Notes: generated from the sequence alone by a model not told the origin. Counted from the first letter of the stretch, positions 1 to 4,857 are shown. The stretch is 5,173 nucleotides of DNA from Lysobacteraceae bacterium (GCA_003505795.1 DNXT01000131.1:1-5173), one strand, 5' to 3'. Numbers and translations: made by a program.

Positions 1-72
1 CGCCGGGCGCTGGACGCGCAGATGGCGGCGCAGGCCGCGCGCGACCGCGCCGATGCCGCGCCGGCGCATTGA
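1..72 (+). CDS. C-terminal end of an unidentified protein (5' partial)
   Basis: An open frame enters from the left edge and ends at TGA (70-72). The 23 visible residues begin RRALDAQMAAQ and end DAAPAH. They are rich in Ala, Arg and Asp and look like a helical, low-complexity C-terminal tail with no recognisable motif. The third codon positions are almost all G or C, as in the confirmed genes here, which supports real coding. The gene converges on the LacI-type regulator with 17 bases between the two stop codons. Regulators of this family often sit beside the sugar transporter or glycosidase gene they control, so that is a possible identity, but nothing visible proves it. No function is assigned. 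Confidence 0.6.
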   Translation, partial: RRALDAQMAAQAARDRADAAPAH

Positions 73-89
73 TCGGAAGGGCGCGCGAC

Positions 90-1121
90 CTAGCCGCGCC
101 GCGAGGAATTGCGCAGCACCAGCCGGGTCGGGATGGTGCGGTTGTCGGCGGGCTCGCCGCGGATCAGCGCGATCAGGCTCTCCACCAGCAGGCTGCCGGC
201 CTGCTTGGTGTCCTGCTGCACGGTCGACAGCGCCGGGGTCATCGAGCCGGCGATCGGGATGTCGTCGAAGCCGGCCACCGCCACGTCCTCCGGAATGCGC
301 AGCCCGTGCTCGTGCAGGGCGCGCATCGCGCCGATCGCGATCAGGTCGCTGGCCGCGCACACCGCATCGAACCCGACCCCGCGGTCAAGCAGGGCGCGGG
401 CGGCGTCGTAGCCGGATTGTTCGGTGGTGATCGCATCGGCCTGCAGTTGCGCCTGCGCCTGGATCCCCGCCTCGCGCAGCGCGTCGGCATGGCCGCGGTA
501 GCGTTCGAAGAATTCCGGGTAGTGGTTCGAGGCGTGGCCCAGGAACGCGATCCGGCGGGCGCCCTCCTGCAGCAGGTGGCGGGTGATGTCCAGGCCGCCC
601 TGGTAGTTGTCGCTGCCGATCGAGATCCCGGGCTGGCCGGGCAGGGCGGCGCCCCAGCGCACGAAATGGGTGCCCTGCTCGACCAGGCGCTGCAGCCGGT
701 GCCGGGCCTCCAGGTAGTCGCCGTAGCCGAGCAGGATGATGCCGTCGGCCTTGTTGCTGTCCTCGTAGTCGGCCTGCCAGTCGGTGGACAGCTGCTGGAA
801 CGACACCAGCAGGTCGTAGCCGCGCAGCGCGCAGGCGCGGGTGATCGAGCCGAGCATCGAGTGGAAGAACGGATTGATCAGCGAGTCGTCGGTGGTCGGA
901 TCCTCGAAGAACAGCAGCGCCAGGGTGCCGGCGTTGCGCAGGCGCAGGCTGGATGCGTTCTTGTCGACCTTGTAGTTGAGCTGGCGGGCGATGTCGAGGA
1001 TGCGCTTGCGGGTCTCCGCGTTCACCATCGGGCTGCCGCGCAGGGCGCGCGACACCGTCGGCTGCGAGACGCCGGCCAGGTAGGCGATGTCCAGAGAGGT
1101 GGCTTTGCCCTTGATCGACAT
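90..1121 (-). CDS. LacI-family transcriptional regulator (343 aa)
   Basis: A DNA-binding repressor or activator of the LacI/GalR type, cytoplasmic, presumably controlled by a sugar. Residues 8-27 form the N-terminal helix-turn-helix (LDIAYLAGVSQPTVSRAL), followed by helix 3 and the hinge helix around 52-62 (DKNASSLRLRN). Residues 65-335 are the periplasmic-binding-protein-like effector and dimerisation domain. Family landmarks there are SDNYQGG (170-176), FFERYRGHADAL (204-215) and AASDLIAIGAMRALHEHGLRIPEDVAVAGFDD (257-287). The total length is normal for the family. The chosen ATG begins MSIKGKATSLDIA, a few residues before the HTH as is typical. The frame stays open for another 36 codons upstream, but that extension is Arg/Pro/Gly-rich and unlike the family. 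No clear Shine-Dalgarno precedes the ATG. It is divergent from thrS and convergent with the gene to its left. The effector cannot be read from the sequence. By context and family, control of carbohydrate uptake is likely. Confidence 0.93.
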   Translation of the reverse strand: MSIKGKATSLDIAYLAGVSQPTVSRALRGSPMVNAETRKRILDIARQLNYKVDKNASSLRLRNAGTLALLFFEDPTTDDSLINPFFHSMLGSITRACALRGYDLLVSFQQLSTDWQADYEDSNKADGIILLGYGDYLEARHRLQRLVEQGTHFVRWGAALPGQPGISIGSDNYQGGLDITRHLLQEGARRIAFLGHASNHYPEFFERYRGHADALREAGIQAQAQLQADAITTEQSGYDAARALLDRGVGFDAVCAASDLIAIGAMRALHEHGLRIPEDVAVAGFDDIPIAGSMTPALSTVQQDTKQAGSLLVESLIALIRGEPADNRTIPTRLVLRNSSRRG

Positions 1122-1264
1122 GGCGTGGCGGCGACGGAACAGACCGGCATCATGCCACGCGCCGGCCCGCGGGCGCTGCGCAGGCGGGGCGCGATTGCGG
1201 TACCATTGGCCGGGTCCGTTCCCAGCCAAGGTGGCCCGCGCCCAGCGCCGGCCGAGCGTGCGAC
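1122..1264. other. Divergent intergenic region, 5' half
   Basis: This is the first 143 bases of the 312-base gap between the divergent regulator and thrS. It is GC-rich and lacks a convincing coding frame or RNA gene. It must contain the start signals of the regulator on the minus strand and probably of the thrS leader on the plus strand. Seen here are an 11-base palindrome, GGCATCATGCC (1146-1156), 25-35 bases upstream of the regulator ATG, and a -10-like TACCAT (1201-1206) on the plus strand. Neither is strong enough to be certain. The rest of the gap (1265-1433) is described in the entries that follow. Confidence 0.5.
1201..1206 (+). promoter_or_regulatory. Possible -10 element of the thrS leader transcript
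   Basis: TACCAT matches the TATAAT consensus at 4 of 6 positions. It lies in the only stretch of this gap poor enough in GC to melt easily (gattgcggtaccattgg). No good -35 is found at 16-18 bases. The best, TGCGCA at 1177-1182, matches at 3 of 6 with an 18-base spacer. Transcription from here would start near 1213, giving a leader of about 220 bases before thrS that contains the small Thr-codon frame and the hairpins. Confidence 0.3.
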
Positions 1265-1291
1265 ATGAGCACTACCATCGCCCACCGCTGA
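1265..1291 (+). CDS. Candidate threonine leader peptide MSTTIAHR
   Basis: A short frame, ATG AGC ACT ACC ATC GCC CAC CGC TGA, encodes MSTTIAHR, with two adjacent Thr codons followed by Ile. It ends 24 bases before the compact hairpin with a T-tract and 142 bases before thrS. The known E. coli threonine-operon leader peptide also contains an STTI stretch. The position fits a regulatory leader peptide whose translation senses charged tRNA-Thr. Against this, there are only two Thr codons, and the ribosome binding site is weak (GAGCG 9 bases before the ATG). A frame this short can occur by chance. The call rests mainly on how well it fits the mutually exclusive structures just downstream. Confidence 0.45.
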   Translation: MSTTIAHR

Positions 1292-1297
1292 TCCCCG

Positions 1298-1326
1298 CCA
1301 GAGGCTTCCCCACGGGCGCCCTCTGG
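1298..1326 (+). promoter_or_regulatory. Candidate antiterminator stem of the thrS leader
   Basis: CCAGAGG (1298-1304) is perfectly complementary to CCTCTGG (1320-1326), giving a 7-bp stem with a 15-base loop. Its 3' arm uses bases 1320-1321 and 1325-1326, which are also needed for the terminator stem at 1316-1330, so the two structures exclude each other. A ribosome waiting on the Thr codons (1271-1276) would leave the 5' arm free. One at the stop codon (1289-1291) would probably cover its first bases. This is the usual geometry of an amino-acid attenuator. A caution is that the same arm can be extended with one bulge (CGCCAGAGG with CCTCTgGGCG) to form a larger hairpin next to the T-tract, so this structure could itself terminate transcription. 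Confidence 0.45.
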
Positions 1327-1342
1327 GCGCTTTGTCGTTTTT
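1316..1342 (+). terminator. Compact intrinsic terminator or attenuator before thrS
   Basis: GCGCCC (1316-1321), loop TCT, GGGCGC (1325-1330) form a perfect 6-bp GC-only stem, extendable by two G-U pairs. It is followed directly by TTTGTCGTTTTT (1331-1342), with nine T in twelve bases. This is a good Rho-independent terminator shape on the plus strand. No plus-strand gene other than the 8-codon frame ends just before it, so it is better explained as premature termination within the thrS leader than as the end of a gene. Confidence 0.6.
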
Positions 1343-1417
1343 GGGATTCGGGATCGGGGACTCGGGATTCGTGAGAATCCGGACCGCGCCCTTCACGAAT
1401 CCCCGATCCCGAATCCC
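1343..1417 (+). repeat. Large imperfect inverted repeat of GGGATTCGGGAT type in the thrS leader
   Basis: The left arm (1343-1374) reads GGGATTCGGGATCGGGG, ACTCGGG, ATTCGTGA. The right arm (1393-1417) is the exact complement of the left arm except that the central 7 bases (1360-1366) are absent, giving 25 paired bases with one 7-base bulge around an 18-base spacer. Further degenerate copies of the unit (AATCCC) continue to 1424. Tracts of GGGATTCGGGATT units are, from general knowledge, common between genes in Xanthomonadaceae and probably belong to a dispersed REP-like family. Here the repeat fills nearly the whole space between the T-tract and the thrS start, so the mRNA would carry a strong hairpin ending about 16 bases before the ATG. 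Confidence 0.8.
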
Positions 1418-1433
1418 CAATCCCGGCTCCTCC

Positions 1434-3338
1434 ATGATCAACATCACCCTCCCCGACGGCAGCCGCCGCGAATTCGAAGCCCCCGTCTCCGTCATGCAGG
1501 TCGCCCAGTCGATCGGCGCCGGGCTGGCCAAGGCCACCATCGCCGGCGCGGTCGACGGCGTGCTGGTCGACGCCAGCGACCTGATCGACCACGACGCCAG
1601 CCTGCGCATCATCACCGCCAAGGACGAGGAGGGCGTGGAGATCATCCGCCACTCCTGCGCGCACCTGGTCGGCCACGCGGTCAAGCAGCTGTACCCGGAC
1701 GCGAAGATGGTGATCGGTCCGGTCATCGCCGAGGGCTTCTACTACGACATCCGGTCCGAGCGCCCGTTCACGCCCGAGGACCTGGCCGCGATCGAGAAGC
1801 GCATGGGCGAGCTGATCGCCCAGGACTACGACGTCGTCAAGAAGATGACCCCGCGCGCCGAGGTCGTGGAGATCTTCAGGGCCCGCGGCGAGGACTACAA
1901 GCTGCGCCTGATCGAGGACATGCCCGAGGACGTCACCGCGATGGGCATGTACTACCACCAGGAATACGTGGACATGTGCCGCGGCCCGCACGTGCCCAAC
2001 ACGCGCTTCCTCAAGGCGTTCCGCCTGACCCGCATTTCCGGCGCCTACTGGCGCGGCGACGCCAAGAACGAGCAGCTGCAGCGCATCTACGGCACCGCCT
2101 GGGCCGACAAGAAGCAGCTGGAGGCCTACATCCAGCGCATGGAGGAGGCCGACAAGCGCGACCACCGCAGGATCGGCAAGGCCCAGGACCTGTTCCACCT
2201 GCAGGAGGAAGGCCCGGGCCTGGTGTTCTGGCATCCCAAGGGCTGGTCGATCTGGCAGGTGGTCGAGCAGTACATGCGCCGGGTCTACCGCGACAGCGGC
2301 TACGGCGAGGTGCGCTGCCCGCAGATCCTGGACGTGTCGCTGTGGCAGAAGTCCGGCCACTGGGACAACTACCAGGAGAACATGTTCTTCACCGAGTCGG
2401 AGAAGCGCACCTACGCGGTCAAGCCGATGAACTGCCCCGGCCACGTCCAGGTGTTCAACCAGGGCCTGCACAGCTACCGCGACCTGCCGATCCGCTACGG
2501 CGAGTTCGGCGCCTGCCACCGCAACGAGCCCTCCGGCGCGCTGCACGGCATCCTGCGCGTGCGCGGCTTCACCCAGGACGACGGCCACATCTTCTGCACC
2601 GAGCAGCAGATCGAGGCCGAGGTGACCGCGTTCCACCAGCAGGCGCTGAAGGTCTACGCCGACTTCGGCTTCGAGGACATCCAGATCAAGATCGCGCTGC
2701 GCCCGGAAAAGCGCCTCGGCGACGACGCCACCTGGGACCGGGCCGAGGCCGCGCTGCGCTCGGCGCTGGGCCGCAACGGCGTGGAATGGCAGGAACTGCC
2801 GGGCGAGGGCGCCTTCTACGGCCCCAAGATCGAGTACCACCTGAAGGACGCGATCGGCCGCACCTGGCAGCTCGGCACGATGCAGGTCGATTTCATGATG
2901 CCGCAGCGCCTGGGCGCCGAATACGTCGACGAGAACAGCCAGAAGAAGCACCCGGTGATGCTGCACCGGGCCATCGTCGGCTCGATGGAGCGTTTCATCG
3001 GGATCCTGATCGAGCACCACGCCGGCGCGTTCCCGGCCTGGCTGGCGCCGGTGCAGGCGGTGGTGGCCAATATCACCGACGCCCAGGCCGAATATGTGGA
3101 GGGCGTACGGAAAACCCTTGCAAATCAAGGCTTCCGGGTCGAGGCCGATTTGCGGAACGAGAAGATCGGCTATAAGATTCGCGAGCATACGCTGCAGCGC
3201 GTGCCTTATCTGCTGGTGGTCGGCGACCGCGAGAGGGACAATGGCGCGGTCGCCGTGCGTACGCGCTCGGGCGAGGACCTGGGGACCATGTCGGTCCAGG
3301 CCTTCATCGAGCGCCTACAGGCAGAGCAAGCAGCATAA
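1434..3338 (+). CDS. thrS: Threonyl-tRNA synthetase (634 aa)
   Basis: Cytoplasmic class II synthetase that charges tRNA-Thr and hydrolyses mischarged Ser-tRNA-Thr. In order: TGS domain (about 1-61), editing domain (about 62-240) with HSCAH (His73, His77) and MCRGPH (Cys182, His186), catalytic core (about 245-535), and anticodon-binding domain (about 538-634). The zinc and threonine ligands Cys334 (PMNCPGH), His385 (DDGHIFC) and His511 (MLHRAIVGS) fall at the same numbers as in E. coli. Motif 2 is GACHRNEPSGALHG (359-372) with Arg363. Motif 3 includes HRAIVGSMERFIG (511-523). The length is normal and no key residue is missing. The ATG at 1434 (MINITLPDGS) starts exactly at the TGS domain. The frame stays open upstream to a TTG at 1332, but that part translates only the inverted repeat. 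No Shine-Dalgarno precedes the ATG. Instead the sequence is CTCCTCC. The last 90 or so codons are less GC-rich than the rest. infC follows after 63 bases, so cotranscription is likely. Confidence 0.98.
   Translation: MINITLPDGSRREFEAPVSVMQVAQSIGAGLAKATIAGAVDGVLVDASDLIDHDASLRIITAKDEEGVEIIRHSCAHLVGHAVKQLYPDAKMVIGPVIAEGFYYDIRSERPFTPEDLAAIEKRMGELIAQDYDVVKKMTPRAEVVEIFRARGEDYKLRLIEDMPEDVTAMGMYYHQEYVDMCRGPHVPNTRFLKAFRLTRISGAYWRGDAKNEQLQRIYGTAWADKKQLEAYIQRMEEADKRDHRRIGKAQDLFHLQEEGPGLVFWHPKGWSIWQVVEQYMRRVYRDSGYGEVRCPQILDVSLWQKSGHWDNYQENMFFTESEKRTYAVKPMNCPGHVQVFNQGLHSYRDLPIRYGEFGACHRNEPSGALHGILRVRGFTQDDGHIFCTEQQIEAEVTAFHQQALKVYADFGFEDIQIKIALRPEKRLGDDATWDRAEAALRSALGRNGVEWQELPGEGAFYGPKIEYHLKDAIGRTWQLGTMQVDFMMPQRLGAEYVDENSQKKHPVMLHRAIVGSMERFIGILIEHHAGAFPAWLAPVQAVVANITDAQAEYVEGVRKTLANQGFRVEADLRNEKIGYKIREHTLQRVPYLLVVGDRERDNGAVAVRTRSGEDLGTMSVQAFIERLQAEQAA
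3120..3153 (+). other. Strong hairpin inside the 3' end of thrS
   Basis: GCAAATC (3120-3126) pairs with GATTTGC (3147-3153). Inside it, GGCTTC (3129-3134) pairs with GAGGCC (3141-3146) with one G-U pair. The result is a 13-bp stem with a 2-base AA bulge and a 6-base loop (CGGGTC). It lies within ThrRS codons 563-574, where the gene uses codons (GCA, AAT, CAA, GAT, TTG) that it mostly avoids elsewhere. It could be an mRNA processing or stability element, or part of a control site for infC downstream. Chance is possible. It carries no T-tract and is not a terminator. Confidence 0.45.
3149..3176 (+). promoter_or_regulatory. Possible internal promoter for infC within thrS
   Basis: TATAAG (3171-3176) matches the sigma70 -10 at 5 of 6 positions. 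The upstream TTTGCG (3149-3154, 16-base spacer) or TTGCGG (3150-3155, 15-base spacer) gives only a weak -35, with 3 of 6 matches. It lies in the relatively AT-rich part of thrS, about 225 bases before the infC start. In E. coli infC also has promoters inside thrS, which makes this a reasonable place, but the -35 is poor. Confidence 0.3.
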
Positions 3339-3388
3339 GCCAACCCCGGCCAGTCTGGATCCTCCGGAAGTGCCGGTTCGATTCCCCT

Positions 3389-3393
3389 GGGAG
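3389..3393 (+). promoter_or_regulatory. Ribosome binding site that decides the infC start
   Basis: GGGAG lies 8 bases before the in-frame ATC at 3402, a near-ideal spacing. No comparable purine-rich site precedes the in-frame GTG at 3450, where the upstream sequence is CAAGAAATCCGG. The site therefore supports initiation at ATC. Confidence 0.75.
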
Positions 3394-3401
3394 ATTGCAA
3401 T

Positions 3402-3929
3402 ATCAGTACCCCTGACAACAAACAGAACCGCAAGAACCAAGAAATCCGGGTGCCGCGCGTCCGCGTGATCGGCAGCGACGGAGAGATGGTCGGCGTGTTG
3501 TCGCGCGACGAAGCGCTCGCCATGGCCGAGGAAGAAGGCCTGGATCTGGTGGAAATCCAGCCCCAGGCCGATCCGCCTGTCTGCAAGATCATGGACTTCG
3601 GCAAGTTCAAGTTCGAAATGCAGAAGAAGGCCAACGAGGCCAAGAAGAAGACCAAGCAGGTCGAGATCAAGGAAGTGAAGTTCCGCCCGGTCACCGACGA
3701 GGGCGACTACCAGATCAAGCTGCGCAAGATGCGCGGTTTCCTGGAAGAAGGCGACAAGATCAAGGTCAACATCCGCTTCCGTGGCCGCGAGATGAGCCAC
3801 CAGGAGCTGGGCCGCGAAATGGCCAGCCGGATCGAGGCCGATCTGGGCGAGGACATCGTCATCGAGTCCCGGCCGCGCCTGGAAGGGCGCCAGATGGTGA
3901 TGATGATCGCGCCGAAGAAGAAGGTGTAA
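3402..3929 (+). CDS. infC: Translation initiation factor IF-3, ATC start codon (175 aa)
   Basis: IF3 binds the 30S subunit, keeps it from joining 50S too early, and checks the start codon and initiator tRNA. The IF3 signature KIMDFGKFKFEMQK (62-75) marks the end of the N-terminal domain. A Lys-rich linker (75-90) and the C-terminal domain follow, with EVKFRPVTDEGDYQIKLR (91-108), IRFRGREMSHQELG (124-137) and the end EGRQMVMMIAPKKKV. There is no ATG at the 5' end. Starting at ATC 3402 gives (M)STPDNKQNRKNQEIRVPRVRV. The NRKNQEIR part aligns with the NRINGEIR segment of E. coli IF3, so the GTG at 3450 would remove conserved residues. GGGAG stands 8 bases before the ATC. E. coli infC uses AUU, which IF3 itself discriminates against, giving negative autoregulation. 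The same control is inferred here. It is preceded by thrS and followed by the rpmI leader. Confidence 0.95.
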   Translation: MSTPDNKQNRKNQEIRVPRVRVIGSDGEMVGVLSRDEALAMAEEEGLDLVEIQPQADPPVCKIMDFGKFKFEMQKKANEAKKKTKQVEIKEVKFRPVTDEGDYQIKLRKMRGFLEEGDKIKVNIRFRGREMSHQELGREMASRIEADLGEDIVIESRPRLEGRQMVMMIAPKKKV

Positions 3930-4010
3930 CGGCGCGAATCCCGCGCCGGAACCCGCACGCCCGCGTGCGCGGATCCGGACGGGCGAACCTCCCGGGTCCG
4001 CTGGCCCGGG
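3930..4010 (+). other. Cluster of GC-rich stem-loops after infC
   Basis: Three hairpins follow the infC stop codon. CGGCGCG (3930-3936) pairs with CGCGCCG (3942-3948). CGCACG (3954-3959) pairs with CGTGCG (3964-3969). CGGACGGG (3976-3983) pairs with CCC (3991-3993) and GTCCG (3996-4000) with a 2-base bulge. The third competes with a CCCGGG pairing (3991-3996 with 4005-4010). None has a T-tract, so they are not typical intrinsic terminators. They may protect the infC 3' end, slow polymerase, or form the upstream part of a control region for rpmI-rplT. Confidence 0.5.
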
Positions 4011-4031
4011 ATCGGGTGCCAATCCGCTGAT

Positions 4032-4060
4032 TTGCAAGGCATTCCGCGATCGGGCATAAT
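4032..4060 (+). promoter_or_regulatory. sigma70 promoter for rpmI-rplT
   Basis: The -35 TTGCAA (4032-4037, 4 of 6) and the -10 CATAAT (4055-4060, 5 of 6) are separated by exactly 17 bases. It is the best promoter match in the window and lies in an intergenic region. The bases after the -10 (TGCCGGC) are GC-rich, a discriminator type known from stringently controlled ribosomal promoters. Transcription is predicted to start near 4066-4067, leaving a leader of about 150 bases before rpmI. Confidence 0.7.
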
Positions 4061-4066
4061 TGCCGG

Positions 4067-4080
4067 CCCGATTCGTCGGG
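4067..4080 (+). other. UUCG-loop hairpin at the predicted 5' end of the rpmI mRNA
   Basis: CCCGA (4067-4071), TTCG, TCGGG (4076-4080) form a 5-bp stem with a UUCG loop at the predicted first base of the transcript. Such a 5'-terminal hairpin would be expected to protect the mRNA from decay that begins at the 5' end. It depends on the promoter call being right. Confidence 0.45.
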
Positions 4081-4150
4081 AAGTCGCGCAAGCGGCGCCA
4101 GGACCGGCTGTTGTTCCATTGGAATCAAGAGCTTACAAGCAGGCTGGGGC

Positions 4151-4213
4151 ATGGACGGAAAGCGTGGCGCAGCCACCGCCCTCGTCAGTGACATAAAACC
4201 ATCAAGGACATAG
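4151..4213 (+). CDS. Candidate 20-codon upstream frame in the rpmI leader
   Basis: An ATG at 4151 opens a frame of 20 codons (MDGKRGAATA...KPSRT) that ends at TAG 4211-4213, two bases before the rpmI ATG. It overlaps the rpmI Shine-Dalgarno (4204-4208). An AGG at 4141-4143 lies 7 bases before its ATG. If translated, it would open the leader structure and could couple to rpmI. The product resembles nothing I recognise. Chance is quite possible, because short frames of this length are common. Confidence 0.3.
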   Translation: MDGKRGAATALVSDIKPSRT

Positions 4214-4215
4214 CA

Positions 4216-4413
4216 ATGCCCAAGATCAAGACCAACCGGGCGGCGGCCAAGCGTTTCCGCAAGACCGCCTCCGGCAAGTACAAGGCTGGCCACGCCAACC
4301 GTAGCCACATCCTCACCAAGAAGGCGACCAAGCGGAAGCGCAACCTGCGGCAGACGAACCACGTCCGCGCAGAAGACGCAGGCCGTCTGGACCGCATGCT
4401 TCCCTATCTCTGA
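4216..4413 (+). CDS. rpmI: 50S ribosomal protein bL35 (65 aa)
   Basis: A small, very basic protein of the large subunit. It opens with the family signature MPKIKTNRAAAKRF and KTASGK, then has a Lys/Arg-rich middle (LTKKATKRKRNLRQ), and ends MLPYL. The length of 65 is exactly usual for the family. AAGGA (4204-4208) lies 7 bases before the ATG. It is followed after 10 bases by rplT, so the two form an operon with their own promoter at 4032-4060. In E. coli, L20 represses this gene by binding the leader and acts on rplT through translational coupling. The long structured leader here fits similar control, but a specific L20 site cannot be identified by eye. Confidence 0.98.
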   Translation: MPKIKTNRAAAKRFRKTASGKYKAGHANRSHILTKKATKRKRNLRQTNHVRAEDAGRLDRMLPYL

Positions 4414-4423
4414 GGACTGAACC

Positions 4424-4783
4424 ATGGCACGAGTTAAGCGTGGTGTGCAGGCGCGTCGCCGCCACAAGAAAATCCTGACCCTGGCGAAGGGCTACTACAA
4501 CGCCCGCCGCAAGGTCTTCCGCGTCGCCAAGCAGGCGGTCATCAAGGCGCAGCAGTACGCCTACATCGGCCGCAAGCAGAAGAAGCGCAACTTCCGTTCG
4601 CTGTGGATCACCCGCATCAACGCGGCGGCCCGCATCAACGGCCTGAGCTACAGCCGTTTCATGAACGGCCTGCTGAAGGCCGGCATCACCCTGGACCGCA
4701 AGGTGCTGGCGGACATCGCCGTGCACGACGCGGCCGGTTTTGCCGCGCTGGCCGAGAAGGCGAAGGGCGCGCTCGCGGCGTGA
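4424..4783 (+). CDS. rplT: 50S ribosomal protein bL20 (119 aa)
   Basis: An early assembly protein of the 50S subunit that binds 23S rRNA, and in E. coli also the translational repressor of its own operon. The sequence is typical: the basic N-terminal extension MARVKRGVQARRRHKKIL, then AKGYYNARRKVFRVAKQAVIKA, RKQKKRNFRSLWITRINAAAR (the rRNA-binding region), and a helical C-terminal end. The length of 119 is normal. The Shine-Dalgarno GAGGA (4412-4416) overlaps the rpmI stop codon and lies 7 bases before the ATG, an arrangement suited to translational coupling with rpmI. It is followed by the hairpins and terminator before pheS. Confidence 0.98.
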   Translation: MARVKRGVQARRRHKKILTLAKGYYNARRKVFRVAKQAVIKAQQYAYIGRKQKKRNFRSLWITRINAAARINGLSYSRFMNGLLKAGITLDRKVLADIAVHDAAGFAALAEKAKGALAA

Positions 4784-4800
4784 TGCAGGTCCCTCTGCAA

Positions 4801-4826
4801 GAGCCCGCACTTCCATGTGCGGGTTC
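4801..4826 (+). other. Stem-loop between rplT and pheS
   Basis: GAGCCCGCAC (4801-4810), loop TTCCAT, GTGCGGGTTC (4817-4826) form a 10-bp stem with one G-U pair, starting 17 bases after the rplT stop codon. The following bases, CTAAGG, are not a T-tract, so it is unlikely to terminate alone. It may mark the 3' end of the rpmI-rplT mRNA or be part of the pheS leader. The lower part of its stem competes with a small TTCC/GGAA pairing (4824-4827 with 4831-4834). Confidence 0.6.
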
Positions 4827-4857
4827 CTAAGGAAAAGCAGGGAGCGATTGCAGACAT

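Noticed and set aside
80..100. GGCGCG / CGCGCC hairpin between the convergent stop codons as a shared terminator.
   Set aside because: The stem is 6 bp with a 9-base loop and there is no T-tract on either strand. In DNA this GC-rich such pairings are common by chance.
1146..1156. The palindrome GGCATCATGCC upstream of the LacI-type gene as an autoregulatory operator.
   Set aside because: It is only 11 bases with an odd centre, whereas operators of this family usually have a central CG and longer arms. There is no second copy in the window.
1332..1433. A 34-residue N-terminal extension of ThrRS from a TTG at 1332.
   Set aside because: It translates the inverted repeat, has no ribosome binding site, and precedes the point where the conserved TGS domain begins.
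1272..3188. A very long minus-strand open frame (638 codons) antisense to thrS.
   Set aside because: It is an artefact of GC-rich third positions in thrS. The translation is Val/Ala/Leu/Asp-rich low complexity with no family resemblance, while thrS is unmistakable on the other strand. The long plus-strand frame opposite the LacI gene (69-1268) is rejected for the same reason.
3369..3393. A tRNA-like T-loop, GGTTCGATTCC, between thrS and infC, perhaps a tRNA remnant.
   Set aside because: It matches the internal B-box pattern, but the flanking bases do not form a T stem beyond 2 bp, and no D arm, anticodon arm or acceptor stem can be drawn. The region is simply the thrS-infC spacer with the infC ribosome binding site.
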